Shown: in pieces, positions 1 through 9,434 of the stretch
How positions within the stretch are numbered: position 1 is the stretch's first letter
Layout: each line of letters opens with the position of its first letter
Origin: Cristatella mucedo
Lineage: Eukaryota > Bryozoa > Phylactolaemata > Cristatellidae
Length of the DNA stretch: 53,729 nt
Assembly (NCBI GenBank): GCA_009760855.2
Contig: WPIO01000412.1
Location: 1 to 53,729, forward strand
Direction of reading: 5' to 3'
Translations under genes and position numbers: made by a program
The notes under the pieces: generated by a model
The model's database searches: none
Told to the model about the DNA's origin: nothing
Seen by the model: the letters and a program-made list of their open reading frames with translations, nothing else

Positions 1-50
1 GGTTGTCAAAAAATTACCCGATATCGCGAAAGGAAAAAATTCTATCATCA
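1..50 (+). repeat. Left terminal inverted repeat of the Maverick
   Basis: Begins ggttgtcaaaaaattacccg and matches the reverse complement of 24183-24232 with only about two differences. The window starts exactly at the TIR, so the left target-site duplication is not visible. At ~50 bp it is short for a Maverick TIR, which usually runs to hundreds of bases. Confidence 0.9.
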
Positions 51-102
51 CTAAATTCAAATCTATATTAATTAGCATACATATTTTTACCTTATATAGC
101 AA

Positions 103-3100
103 ATGTCTTCTCGAGTAGGTCAAAGAAATTCTTTCTCTTTTGAATCTAGAAAGTTAATGAATATTGATTTCAAATCATCTAGTAGAAGGTACGTTGGAAA
201 GAAAGGAAGACTAAACAAAGTTTTATTTCATAGAACCTGTTATTTCTGCTAATGGAAATACCTTAACTTTTTCTTATAAATCAAAAAGAACGTATGCAGA
301 CTTTGAGTCACTTAAAGAGTCTCTTAGGTATCAAACAAATGAATTACTTGATAGAGTTAGAAGTTCATGGAGGTTTGTTAGAGTTCATTTTAAAATATCA
401 TTCGACATGAGAATGTTTAATAATGGAGAAATAGAAAAAAAGGAGCACAATCAAAATCAATGTTAACGATGGATAGTGAACCATCTAACTCAATATATGA
501 AAAAGTAATGCTTTCTTTAGGAACTAATTCTGAGATGCTAGTAGAAAGAAATGTTGGTTCTGGATGGTTATTTATTGGTTATTATTCATTTTCTGTTGTT
601 ATTTCTAAATACTTACCTTTAAGTGGTGGTACATACATTGAAACACCTGAATATCTTGTTAATAAAAAGTGTGTAATTAATTTAAAAAATCTTAATGATG
701 AGTTTTGCGCTATGTGATGTGTTTTAAGGTCTTTAAACCCAGTAGAAAGAAATAAGTGGAAAATAAATGATTTAAAAACGATATTAGCTAATAATCATTC
801 TAATCTTCTTAATGAGATTGAATGGCCTTTAATGGTCAAAGATATTGATAAATTAGAGAAAGCAATGAATGTTAGTATAAATGTCTATTCATGTGGATTT
901 AAAGAGTCAAGAGTTTCACCATTAAGAGTTGTAAAAAAATCAGATGAAAAAGAAGGTAGACATGTAAATCTTTTACTAATTGTTAAAGGTAAAAAAGAAC
1001 ATTATATGTTGATTAGTAATTTTAATTCATTATGTAGATCAAAAAACTCTGGAGGAAAACAGTATTATTGCCATAGATGCTTAAATAGATTCTTTGATAA
1101 AAAACAAGTAACTAATCATTTAGAAATGTGTGAAAGTATGAACTCTGGAAACACTGTTTATGTAATGCCACATGGTGATAGTAAGTTTATTAAGTTTGAT
1201 TCTTTCAAAATCCTAATACATGCCCATACGTTTGTTATGCAGATTTTGAGTGTATAATTAAAAAACAAGAAAATTCTTCAACACACACACCATGTTCAGC
1301 TGCTTTTATCATAGTTGATTGGAAGGGTGAAGTTTTTGATAGGTTTAATAATGTTGGATCAGATTGTGTTGTTAAGTTTCTTCGAAGATTATTTGAGTTA
1401 TCAGATTTTTTGAAAAGTACATTGATTGAACATAGTGGAGAAAGTAAAATGGATAGTTTAACTGAAAGTGAGTATGGTGAATATGAAAATGCTTTATTCT
1501 GTTGGATGTGTAAAGAGCCATTCAATTATAAAGTAAGTGATTTGAGAAAAGTTCACGATCACTGCCATCTAACAAATAAATATAGAGGCCAAGCACACCA
1601 TATTTGCAACTTAAAAGCTGGAGTTAACTTTAGAAGATGGCAACTTCCTGTTATATTTCACAACTTTTGAGGATATGACTCACATATAATTGTTAAAGCT
1701 CTTGAAAATTTTAGTGTTGAAGCACAACCAATAGCTAATAATCTTGAGAAGTATATGATGTTAAGGGTTAAGGATATTGTTTTTAAGGATAGTGCTCAAT
1801 TCATGCTTGGTTCATTAAACTTTATAGCGTCAACAATGGGTAAAACTATTGTTTTCCAATTTCTAACAAAGTTTTAAGTGAACTTTACCCAAATAAAAAC
1901 CTTAATATGTTAGCAGCTAAAGGAGAATATCCTTATGAATTCATGGATTCTTTTGAGAAGTTTTTTACTTCATCTCTTCCTAGTAAAGATGATTTTTATT
2001 CAAGTGTTTACATGACTGGTATATCCGATGAAAGTTATAAAAAAGCAAATGATGTTTGGAAAGAGTTTGATTGTAAAAATATGTTAGAATATCATAATTT
2101 ATATCTTCAAACAGACGTTTTATTACTTGCTGATTGTTTTGAAAGTTTTAGAAAAGGATTGTTATCAAAACTAAAATTAGATACAGCAAACTTTGTAACA
2201 ACACCAAACTTCTCATGGAATGCGGTATTCTGGTTTTCAGGAGTAAAGATTGAGTTATTGTCCGATAGAGAGAATTATGACATCATAAAAAAATCTATTC
2301 GTGGAGGAATATGTCAGGTTAGCAGTAGACTTGTTAAGGCAAATAATCCATTAGCACCTGATTATGATAAGGATAAACCAATAACATGGATAACTTACCA
2401 AGGCACAACAAGTCTATATCCTACAGCAATGATGGCGCTTCTTCCACAAGGGAACATTATTGAAATTTCAAATGAAGGGTGGGATATTGATAGAATTCTT
2501 AAGTTAGAGGATGAATCAGATACTGGCTACTTCTTTGTTGTTGATATTGAATACGATCCAAAAACTAAAGAGTATTATCATGACTTACACAATGAATATC
2601 CATTATGTGCTTCTAATAGAGTTGTTAATTGTAGTGAATATTCAAAGTTTCAAAATAAGTTCAAAACAGGAGCAAGTAATATTCCAAAGTTAATATGTGA
2701 TTTTAAACCAAAAAAGGATTATCTTCTTCATTATAGATATTTAAAGTTCTGTTTAACACACGGAATGGTTTGTGATGTAAAGAAAGTTTTTAAGTTTAAT
2801 CAATCAAGATGGCTTAAACCTTATATTGAAATGTGTGCTGAAATGAAAGCGTTAAATTCAAGTAAAAAGTTTTTAAGAAACCTTTGGAAACTTTTAATGA
2901 ATTCATTCTATGGTAAAACCTGTAAAGATGTTGAAAAAAGAGTTAAAACTTATTTAGTTAGTACTATCGATGAAGCAGGAAAAAGGAAGTTCAATAAACG
3001 AATAAGAGATCCAAATATGGTTAACTTTAGAGACTTTGGAGAATATTTGACAATCTTTCAAATGAATCAATCTAAAACAAAATTAAATAAACCAATATTC

Positions 3101-3703
3101 ATCGGTAGTGCAATTCTAGATTTATCAAAGTTACACATGCAAAAGTTTTATTACGATGTTATAAAACAGAAATATGGAGACAAGGTTAGTTTAATCTATA
3201 CTGACACTGATTCTTTAATTATGAACGTTGAAACACCTAATCTTTATGATGATATGAAAGCATTACCTGATTATTTTGATAATGATACAATCGGTAAATT
3301 TAAGGATGAAGCAGAAGGAAAAGTAATTTCAGAAGTTTGTGCTTTAAGACCAAAGCTATACTCTGTAAGTATCGTTGATTCTGAAAGAAAAGCTGCCGCA
3401 AAAGGAGTAACAAAAGCAGTTTTAACTAAAACTATGAGGCATGACACATTTGTTAGTTGTTTAACTGAAAGTATAGAAATTTTTAAAGGTAAACAAAATG
3501 AGAAGTTTGGTGAAAGTCAAATTAGAAAGTTTCATAAAATATCTCAAGATAAACACGAACTATTTACTAATGAGATGGAAAAAGTTGCACTATCACCATT
3601 TGAATCAAAACGTTACATGTTAGATTGTGGTCGTTGTAGTTATGCTTATGGGCATTATAAGATTGAAGGTACTAATCCAGGTCAATGTGATAAATTTATT
3701 TAA
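103..3703 (+). pseudogene. polB: Protein-primed family B DNA polymerase (Polinton PolB), broken
   Basis: Replicates the linear element from a protein primer (family knowledge). The reading frame starts at the ATG at 103, three bases after TTATATAGC, and spans about 1200 codons, the usual Polinton PolB length. Exonuclease motif YADFEC lies at 1236-1253. A cysteine-rich finger (YYCHRCLNRF) is near 1063 and a CWMC..HDHCH finger near 1500-1566. The palm motifs are SLYP (near 2413), LLMNSFYGKT (near 2893) and YTDTDS (near 3200). The frame is interrupted at least six times: shifts near 225, 455, 1205 and 1870 and TGA stops at about 716 and 1668. The 3' 598 codons (1907-3703) are one open stretch. 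In motif A the position normally holding the catalytic Asp, three residues before SLYP, reads Gly. Both facts argue for a dead gene. Confidence 0.93.
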
Positions 3704-3728
3704 CAAAAATAATTTCATTATTATAGAA

Positions 3729-4004
3729 ATGGAAAACGAAAATCCTGAGTTTTCAAAAGTTGAAGAAAGAGATACAGAATCCGAAGATCCTGATTAAATA
3801 CCTGAATCCGAATCTGAATCCGAATCAGAATCCGAATCAGAATCCCAATCAGAATCTCAATCAGAATCCGAATCAGAATCCGAATCCGAATCCGAATCCG
3901 AATCTGGGTTTGAGTCTGCTGAAGATGGCTTTACTTTTTACACTGGAGCTGATGATATACCACCATTTAGAAGTGATTATGTAAATGAAGAAAATGAATT
4001 ATAA
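3729..4004 (+). pseudogene. Small acidic Ser-Glu repeat protein, one in-frame stop
   Basis: An ATG directly after TTATAGAA opens a 92-codon frame dominated by alternating Ser and Glu encoded by a gaatcc-type hexamer repeat, followed by an acidic tail with aromatic residues (GFTFYTGADD). One TAA interrupts it at codon 23, just before the repeat. Length changes in the hexamer keep the frame, so the repeat can vary without breaking the protein. It lies 25 bp after polB on the same strand. Function is unknown. Very acidic low-complexity proteins may bind basic partners, but nothing here proves that. Confidence 0.55.
3801..3905 (+). repeat. Hexanucleotide repeat (gaatcc/gaatca) coding Ser-Glu
   Basis: About 17 near-perfect hexamer units in frame with the acidic protein. 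The unit length is two codons, so slippage preserves the frame. Confidence 0.85.
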
Positions 4005-4028
4005 GAAAATAATTATACTTATATAGAA

Positions 4029-4860
4029 ATGGACGTTTCGAGAATTCTAAGCTGTGAACAATCCAGAGATACGGCTGTAAAGATCTGTCTTCAAAAACTT
4101 AAAGGTAATGATCAACGTATAGTTAGACACTCTCTCGATAAACTTATTCCAGATTTAGAGAGTTCGTTTGTTAGCGTTCTTATGGAAATCTGTGAAGCTT
4201 CTGATAAACTAATGGAATGTAGAGGTAAGATAAATGAAATGCTTGAAGAAGCATCTAAGAAATCAAAAACCCCAAAAACAAGTTTCAAGAATTTTAAGTT
4301 TTAAAGACGGTGTAGATATGGCTATGGCATTTTGTAGTATTCCAAAGATTTATTCTTCCTATGTTCCTGAAGATCTTCGAAGCAGTGTTTATTTATTAGA
4401 TAGTTCCAAATTTTCTACTCTCTTAATGATTCGTGATTTATATGATAAACGTAAAAAATTGAATGATAAATTAGAAAAAGAGTGGTCAAAATATAATGAT
4501 TTTACTAATAGATTTAAATTTAAATATCAAGACTTAGGAAGTATTAGTTTTACTGTTAAAAGGAGTGGAACTAAAGAAGATGAGGAAAAGATTTATGAAA
4601 AAATTTCAAGAATTCTTTGGTATGATCATGCTATAGCATTTGCAATTGAAATTGTTAAACCTAATAGAAATTTGTATACTGCTATTAAATTGTTTGAAAA
4701 AAATAGATACATTCCTTCTGATCTTTATAAGAGTCTTTATGAGATAGATGATTCAATAATTTCTGACGTTTTAGATGTTTGTGATGCATATGATATATTT
4801 AAAAAAGAGAGAAAGAAATTAGTGAAGAAATATCAAAGGTTTTGTATTATGAGTTTTTAA
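4029..4860 (+). pseudogene. Three-module S-R-I-L repeat protein, frameshifted
   Basis: Starts at an ATG following ACTTATATAGAA. The first module (MDVSRILSCEQ...) runs to a stop at 4304, and the next frame takes up a second module (QVSRILSF) at about 4283 and a third (EKISRILWYDHAIAF) near 4603, ending at 4860. Only the first module has the TATATAG start motif, so the simplest reading is one three-module gene with a 1-nt shift in the A/C runs near 4270. Each module of roughly 80-95 residues has S-R-I-L, an A-x-x-(F/A) helix, a DLY-L stretch and a terminal (V/I)CDA-D-KK segment. It is Lys-rich, looks helical and has no signal peptide or membrane segment. I do not recognise the family. It is paralogous to the next three genes. 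Confidence 0.6.
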
Positions 4861-4909
4861 GAGAAATTAAAGAACAATATGGATTTTATTTTAATTTATA
4901 TAGATAAAA

Positions 4910-5530
4910 ATGTATGGAAAAAACTGTTACAGAGTAGGAATTTCGAGGATTTTGGATTGTGACTACGCTGAAGCGATGGCTAGAGCATTTTGTGGTTTTT
5001 CAAAGTTTGATTCTTCTGAAAAGCTTTATGAAAAAATTTGTTATTTGGATGACTCAAGATTTTCTTTTCTTTTGCAGGTTTGTGGTGTGGATGATATTTA
5101 TAAAAACAAAAAGATTGAGCATTCTAAAGAAAAATCAAAATATGAAAAATTTATTGAAGATTTTAGAGAGAGATATACTTCTTTAGAAAATGATGATATG
5201 ATGAACGATAGAGTTAAAGACGATGTTTATGAAAAAATTTCAAGAATTCTTTGCTATGGTGATGTTTTAGAAGTTGCAAAATCTATGGTTAATTATAAAG
5301 GTTTCGAAAGAGTTCCTTTAGATTTGTATAAGAGACTTTGTGAATTCGAAAGAGTTCCTTTAGATTTTTATAAGAGACTTTGTAAATTCAATGATTCAAT
5401 AATTTCTGACTTATTAAATATTTGTGATGCAGTTGATTCATTAAAAAAAAGTAAAATGGAATATTTAGAAGCAAAATGTAATTACCTCAATCTTTTCAAT
5501 TCATTTTTAGACATATTTATAAAAAAATGA
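4910..5530 (+). CDS. Two-module S-R-I-L repeat protein, unknown function
   Basis: Open for 206 codons from an ATG preceded by TTATATAGATAAAA. Module one begins VGISRILDCDYAEAMARAF and module two begins near residue 107 (EKISRILCYGDVLEVA). Both end in the (V/I)C-(D/G) signature with basic residues. Inside module two a 42-bp tandem duplication (5306-5347 and 5348-5389) doubles the segment containing VPLD(L/F)YKRLC. The second module shares DNA-level identity with the preceding gene around tttcaagaattctttg, so duplication is fairly recent. It is transcribed with the polB cluster on the plus strand. It is probably a cytosolic helical protein and has no known family. Confidence 0.7.
   Translation: MYGKNCYRVGISRILDCDYAEAMARAFCGFSKFDSSEKLYEKICYLDDSRFSFLLQVCGVDDIYKNKKIEHSKEKSKYEKFIEDFRERYTSLENDDMMNDRVKDDVYEKISRILCYGDVLEVAKSMVNYKGFERVPLDLYKRLCEFERVPLDFYKRLCKFNDSIISDLLNICDAVDSLKKSKMEYLEAKCNYLNLFNSFLDIFIKK
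5306..5389 (+). repeat. 42-bp tandem duplication inside an S-R-I-L gene
   Basis: Two copies of a 42-bp unit beginning gaaagagttcctttagattt lie end to end and differ at only a few bases. Being 14 codons long, the duplication keeps the frame. Confidence 0.85.
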
Positions 5531-5560
5531 ATTAAACAATTCCTAAACCTTATATAGGAA

Positions 5561-5836
5561 ATGGATTTTGATGAAAAGTTTGAAAAGGCTGTTGAGAATG
5601 TTTATGTACGTGATATTATATCTTCAATTTGTTTTATTCTATTAGGATGTAGTCAGTCTGAATCTGTTGTTTATTATAAATCTTATAAAATGTTAAAAAA
5701 ATTAGACCCATTATTTATTGACACACTTCTTGAGATAACTAATCAATATAAAAGTATTGATAAATCTACAATGAAATTAAAAGATGAGGCTGAAAAAATA
5801 TATGAGTCTAGAAAAAAAATCTTAAACCTTATATAG
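5561..5836 (+). CDS. One-module relative of the S-R-I-L proteins
   Basis: A 91-codon frame whose ATG follows CCTTATATAGGAA. It lacks the exact S-R-I-L tetrad but keeps the module layout: an N-terminal (R)DIISSICF segment, an aromatic middle, then LDPLFIDTLLEITNQYKSID matching the C-terminal half of the other modules, and a basic coiled tail. Thirty bp separate it from the upstream paralogue and its stop is five bp from the next start, so the array looks like serial gene duplication. Function unknown. Confidence 0.6.
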   Translation: MDFDEKFEKAVENVYVRDIISSICFILLGCSQSESVVYYKSYKMLKKLDPLFIDTLLEITNQYKSIDKSTMKLKDEAEKIYESRKKILNLI

Positions 5837-5840
5837 GGAG

Positions 5841-6070
5841 ATGGATCAGGAAGTTTCAAGAATTCTTTGTTGTGAATATGGTGTAAGAATTGCAAAAAGT
5901 TTTGTGGTTTTGAAGATGATACCCCATATATTCCTTCAGATCTTTATAAGCATATGTTTAAACTACCTGCACCAAAAATTTGGGTTCTTTTAGATGTTTG
6001 TGATGCATATGACAAAATGAAAAAAAAGAAAAAAAATATACTGCAGCATTCGATAAGTTTCATCAAATAT
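5841..6070 (+). pseudogene. S-R-I-L module gene, frameshifted and cut by a LINE insertion
   Basis: The ATG at 5841 follows CCTTATATAGGGAG. The frame begins MDQEVSRILCCEYGVRIA and then shifts by one base near 5900. The second frame carries IPSDLYKHMF and LLDVCDAYDKMKKKK, the canonical C-terminal half of the module. The 3' end runs directly into the (aat)n tail of an inserted LINE fragment at about 6072, so any further module is lost. It is the fourth gene of the tandem family. Confidence 0.6.
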
Positions 6071-6071
6071 T

Positions 6072-6272
6072 TGATAATAATAATAATAATATTGCACTTG
6101 ATAAAGCGCCCTCAGAGAACTTAATCTCTTTCTAGGCGCTTTACATTTGCTGCAAAGTGATACGCAATAGAATAGTAAGTAAAATCATGCTTGAAAAACA
6201 AACAAAATGAATAACATGGTTAGGGGTTACATGCACTGGGTCAGCATGCAAATGTGGTTAGTGGCAATGTAA
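6072..6272 (-). repeat. LINE family A 3' fragment inserted in the Maverick
   Basis: Starts with an (aat)n run and then cacttgataaagcgccctc, the reverse complement of the family A 3' tail seen at 38711-38770, 43780-43830 and 48480-48540. It includes the 3' hairpin and the conserved block down to gtcagcatgcaaatgtggtt. It is 5'-truncated. It destroys the end of the last S-R-I-L gene, so LINE A was active after the Maverick arrived. Confidence 0.85.
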
Positions 6273-6326
6273 AAAAAAAACTAATCACTTTTACATATAA
6301 GTAATTTTCTTTTTTTTATATAGGAA

Positions 6327-6786
6327 ATGCAGAACGACGTTACCGATCCCAATCTTGCTACTAGTGCTACTCTCCTTAAGTCTTACGTTGATTATCTTGT
6401 TAGGTCAAGGATGACTGCATACGATTAACAAACACTTGATTCAGATATTTCAGTTATGACTGACAATTCGGTTAAGAAATTCTATCTCGATAAATGTGAT
6501 ATCGAAGCTCAAAAAATCATAACTGCAGGCTTAACTGATGTAACAGCAAATCTTGAATCTACTGTTAGATCTAAAGTAGACGCACTTCTTGACGATCCTT
6601 CTGAAATCTCTAGCTATACAACATGGATCTCAACTTCCAACACTCTCAACGGTTACTTCAGGAGTTTCAGGAATTAAACCAGACATCTCTGGAATTGTTA
6701 AAGACGAGTGTTATGCAATTCTTCCTGATCTAGCTGGTGGTGTTAGCCCAAGACAAAAGGCTACTGCTGCAGCTCTTGAAGCATAA
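6327..6786 (+). pseudogene. Unknown small Maverick protein, stop plus frameshift
   Basis: The ATG at 6327 is preceded by TTTTATATAGGAA. The frame opens MQNDVTDPNLATSATLL, is hit by a TAA near 6426, continues through VKKFYLDKCDIEAQKI, and shifts by one base near 6650 into a frame ending with DECYAILPDLAGGVSPRQKA at 6786. About 153 codons in all. The intact composition (Thr/Ser/Asp-rich, no TM) and the LAGG|V match to the adenain consensus (M/I/L)xGG are compatible with a virion protein, but no family is recognised. Confidence 0.5.
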
Positions 6787-6823
6787 TTAATTTAATTAAA
6801 ACAAAAATAAACATAATATAGAA

Positions 6824-7213
6824 ATGGGGATTGAAACTAGGAGTAGGGATTTCCTTAATGAAGTTCAAGGTCAGCAGCATTCAAATTTTAAGATTTGTTC
6901 ATATCCTATGGGTAGAATTGAAGACATTAGATCAACATTACTAAACGCTGTTAAACTAGTTATTGAATACAAGGCTTTAAGAATCAATCACTCTGAACCA
7001 GAAATCGCTAACATATTTACTAAAGTAAGAGATGGTTCAGTCTTTGAAGAGTTTCTCAAGGACTTAAAGATAGAAAAAATAAATAGAATTAAATCAGAAG
7101 CTTACTCTAAAAAAATAGAACTAACAAAACAAATTAAACAAGAAATAGATCAAGGAAAAGACATTGAAATTCCTGAAGAGTTGATTGAAGAGACTATGGA
7201 ATGGTGGATCTAA
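6824..7213 (+). CDS. Unknown 129-residue Maverick protein
   Basis: The intact frame from an ATG preceded by ATAATATAGAA begins MGIETRSRDFLNEVQGQQHS. The central part is helical (LLNAVKLVIEYKALRI) and the last 45 residues are highly charged (KIEKINRIKSEAYSKKIELT) with a likely coiled coil, ending in EETMEWWI. It is the last plus-strand gene before the minus-strand fibre cluster. No recognised domain. A DNA-binding or scaffold role is possible but not shown. Confidence 0.6.
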   Translation: MGIETRSRDFLNEVQGQQHSNFKICSYPMGRIEDIRSTLLNAVKLVIEYKALRINHSEPEIANIFTKVRDGSVFEEFLKDLKIEKINRIKSEAYSKKIELTKQIKQEIDQGKDIEIPEELIEETMEWWI

Positions 7214-7366
7214 ATATTTACTATTCTAACTTTTCTAGCTAAACCAATAACATCTAAGGACTAGGTGTAACTTAAAAAATGATAACTAATATCGAATGTT
7301 ATTATTTTTTTATCATTTCTTAAGATATGGAATTAGTTAACAACATATAATCACCTTCCATCATTA

Positions 7367-7405
7367 GTTGTCAAAAAATTAGACGATGTCATCACTAAAT
7401 TTGAC
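7367..7405 (+). repeat. Internal TIR-like sequence
   Basis: Reads gttgtcaaaaaattagacga, matching the first ~24 bases of the left TIR with the gacgatgtc variant of the second TIR set. It then joins, after loss of about 21 bases, to the subterminal atcactaaatt also found at 48-58. It lies in a 210-bp gap between two genes. Just upstream (7333-7356) is a piece resembling the end of the Maverick integrase region on the minus strand. Confidence 0.65.
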
Positions 7406-7423
7406 ATCTTTATATTGTAAGTG

Positions 7424-8538
7424 TTAAATATCTACAATATAAGGAATAGCATATATTTTTACTCCATTTGTTTTATATACCGATGCTGAAGGAGAATAAT
7501 TAACACCTTTAACTGTTCCAATCTCAATATAATCTAAAGTCGATGGTGCTGTCAAGTACGGTTTATTTAAAATTGGATATTCAATAGTAAAATTGAGGGT
7601 GACTTCTGAATTAGAATTTGAAATGTTAAAGTTCCTTGGTGAACGTTCTAATAAAATCATATTATCAACAATACCATCATTATCATATGGGAAATAATAA
7701 GTAAAATTGCTATTATTTTCAATCTTATGATAAAAGTTTCTAACAATTATATCACCTGGTATTAATCCATCTGTTGTCTTTTTAATAGTAATAGAAATAT
7801 TTGCTTTCATAACTCTATACGAGACTTTAAGCCCCGCATATGTAAATCAACTATTATAGTAAATTGATTTAGACGCTTTATAGCTCGTTAGATTATCAAT
7901 ATAATTAGTAACACCATTTGTTACATTATTTATATCAACTACTTTTATCATTATTTGTGTATACACTACTTTTTTATATTAATATCAGATAGTTTTGATA
8001 AAATTAATTTTCCTTTATCAGATGAAGAAAATGTTTGTGATGGTGAGCTAATATTTGTAACACTTTTTACATTTAAATTACCACCGCATTTAATAAATAT
8101 TGTGTTAGCAATGATACTAGAATAATATTCTGCTGCTATAGACTTTAAGTACCACATCTGAAGTGTTCTTTTAGGGACTAAATCATTTGGTTGATAATTA
8201 TTTAAATTTAGATCATTTCTTATAATTATTAATCTGTTAACACCTAAATTTCCACTTATATTACTTGAAGAATATAGGTTAACTTTTGTATCAAGATATT
8301 GTTTTGTTGCAATGTCAGAAGGATTCATAGGATCAGATGTCCTTACATATTTTTTTGATTTTGCAGATAAATTTCCACTCATACGCTGATCTGATTCTGA
8401 ATCTTTTCTTAGATAATTATTATCAGCAAATTTTTTATTAACAACTTCTAATGAATCAATTGTCTCTCCAACATTTGTTATTCTATTGCTTGCAAAGTTT
8501 AACGTTCCACCCATTTGTAAATCTCTTTTAGAAAGCAT
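7424..8538 (-). pseudogene. Fibre-like protein 1 with phage-type repeats, broken
   Basis: Reading leftward from the ATG at 8538, the N-terminal 190 codons carry repeats of the type G-x-L-x-(F/M)-x-x-N-R-I-x-(N/D)-(V/L) followed by P-x-(D/N)-x-x-D-(A/I)-x-x-K-x-(Y/F), as in phage tail fibres. After a stop at 7966 the frame shifts and continues through 7850 with one TGA. It then enters an open 128-codon part (7424-7810) rich in Ile, Tyr and Asn, probably the C-terminal knob. First of three fibre genes in a row on the minus strand. The inferred job is receptor attachment on the capsid vertex. The upstream sequence contains TTATATAGCAA. Confidence 0.65.
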
Positions 8539-8613
8539 TTAATGTATTGCTATATAAATTGATATGTATATTGATTTATCAAATGAATCGTCTGTGGATA
8601 TGAATAAAGAGCT

Positions 8614-9432
8614 CTATACAATTTTTTTACTTGTATTTAGAGCATAACTTCCAAACAAATGAAAAGTATTTTGATATGCAGTTACTCCATTCGTTGGATA
8701 AGGAATCATATATCTTTCAATGTTCGGAGTTAATGAATATGTTGTTGAAAGTACAAATATACCTCTAGGGACATAAACATCTCCTAAATCACTTATCCAT
8801 TTTCCATTGAATGTTCTACGTCCAGCTAATGTTTGTAATGAACCATCAATATGGCCACTAAATTGTATAACTGCTACATTTCCATCTGTAATTCTATTTA
8901 GATAATTAAGATTAACACCATCATTAAGATTAACAGGGTCATTTTCAATTTTAATAAAATTATTTTGCATATCTAGACTTCCATTAATTACTCCTCCTTT
9001 AGAACTAACAAAGTTTGCGTCTAAATATTTTTTATTAGGAACACTATAATCATAAGGAATAACACCAACAGGATCACCACTAGCAGTAATACTTCCATAG
9101 ACATTTAAATGACCTGTAATATCTCCACCAGTAAGTGGTAGCTTAGTATCAGCATAATCTTTCGTTGCAGCATCACTAGGATTTATAGGATTAGCAAGAT
9201 CTACTATTCTAAAATTATTCATATCAATATCTCCATCAGCTGTAGTTCCTCTTGATACTTTTGTGACGAAATTGGTATCTATATACTTTCTATTTACAGC
9301 ATCTCCAAGATCAACAGGATCACCTAAATCCTTTATCAAATTTCCATTCATACTTAAACTACTTGTAAGTACATCACCACTTTTTTTAACGTAATTTTTT
9401 ATACCAACCCCTTTTCTTTTAGGTCTTAGCAT
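8614..9432 (-). CDS. Fibre-like protein 2 with phage-type repeats
   Basis: Intact 272 codons, starting MLRPKRKGVGIKNYVKKSGD after TATAGAA. At least four repeats of about 45 residues are visible, each with (G/D)-(S/D)-(L/I)-(S/D)-M-(N/Q)-x-N-x-I followed by L-x-(D/N)-P-(V/I)-(D/N)-x-x-D-A-(V/A)-(N/T)-x-x-Y. Examples are MNGNLIKDLGDPVDLGDAVN and MNNFRIVDLANPINPSDAAT. This repeat is known from bacteriophage tail and collar fibres, where it forms trimeric shafts. The last ~80 residues are a non-repetitive knob candidate. It is the only intact member of the four fibre genes here. Confidence 0.75.
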   Translation of the reverse strand: MLRPKRKGVGIKNYVKKSGDVLTSSLSMNGNLIKDLGDPVDLGDAVNRKYIDTNFVTKVSRGTTADGDIDMNNFRIVDLANPINPSDAATKDYADTKLPLTGGDITGHLNVYGSITASGDPVGVIPYDYSVPNKKYLDANFVSSKGGVINGSLDMQNNFIKIENDPVNLNDGVNLNYLNRITDGNVAVIQFSGHIDGSLQTLAGRRTFNGKWISDLGDVYVPRGIFVLSTTYSLTPNIERYMIPYPTNGVTAYQNTFHLFGSYALNTSKKIV

Positions 9433-9434
9433 TT

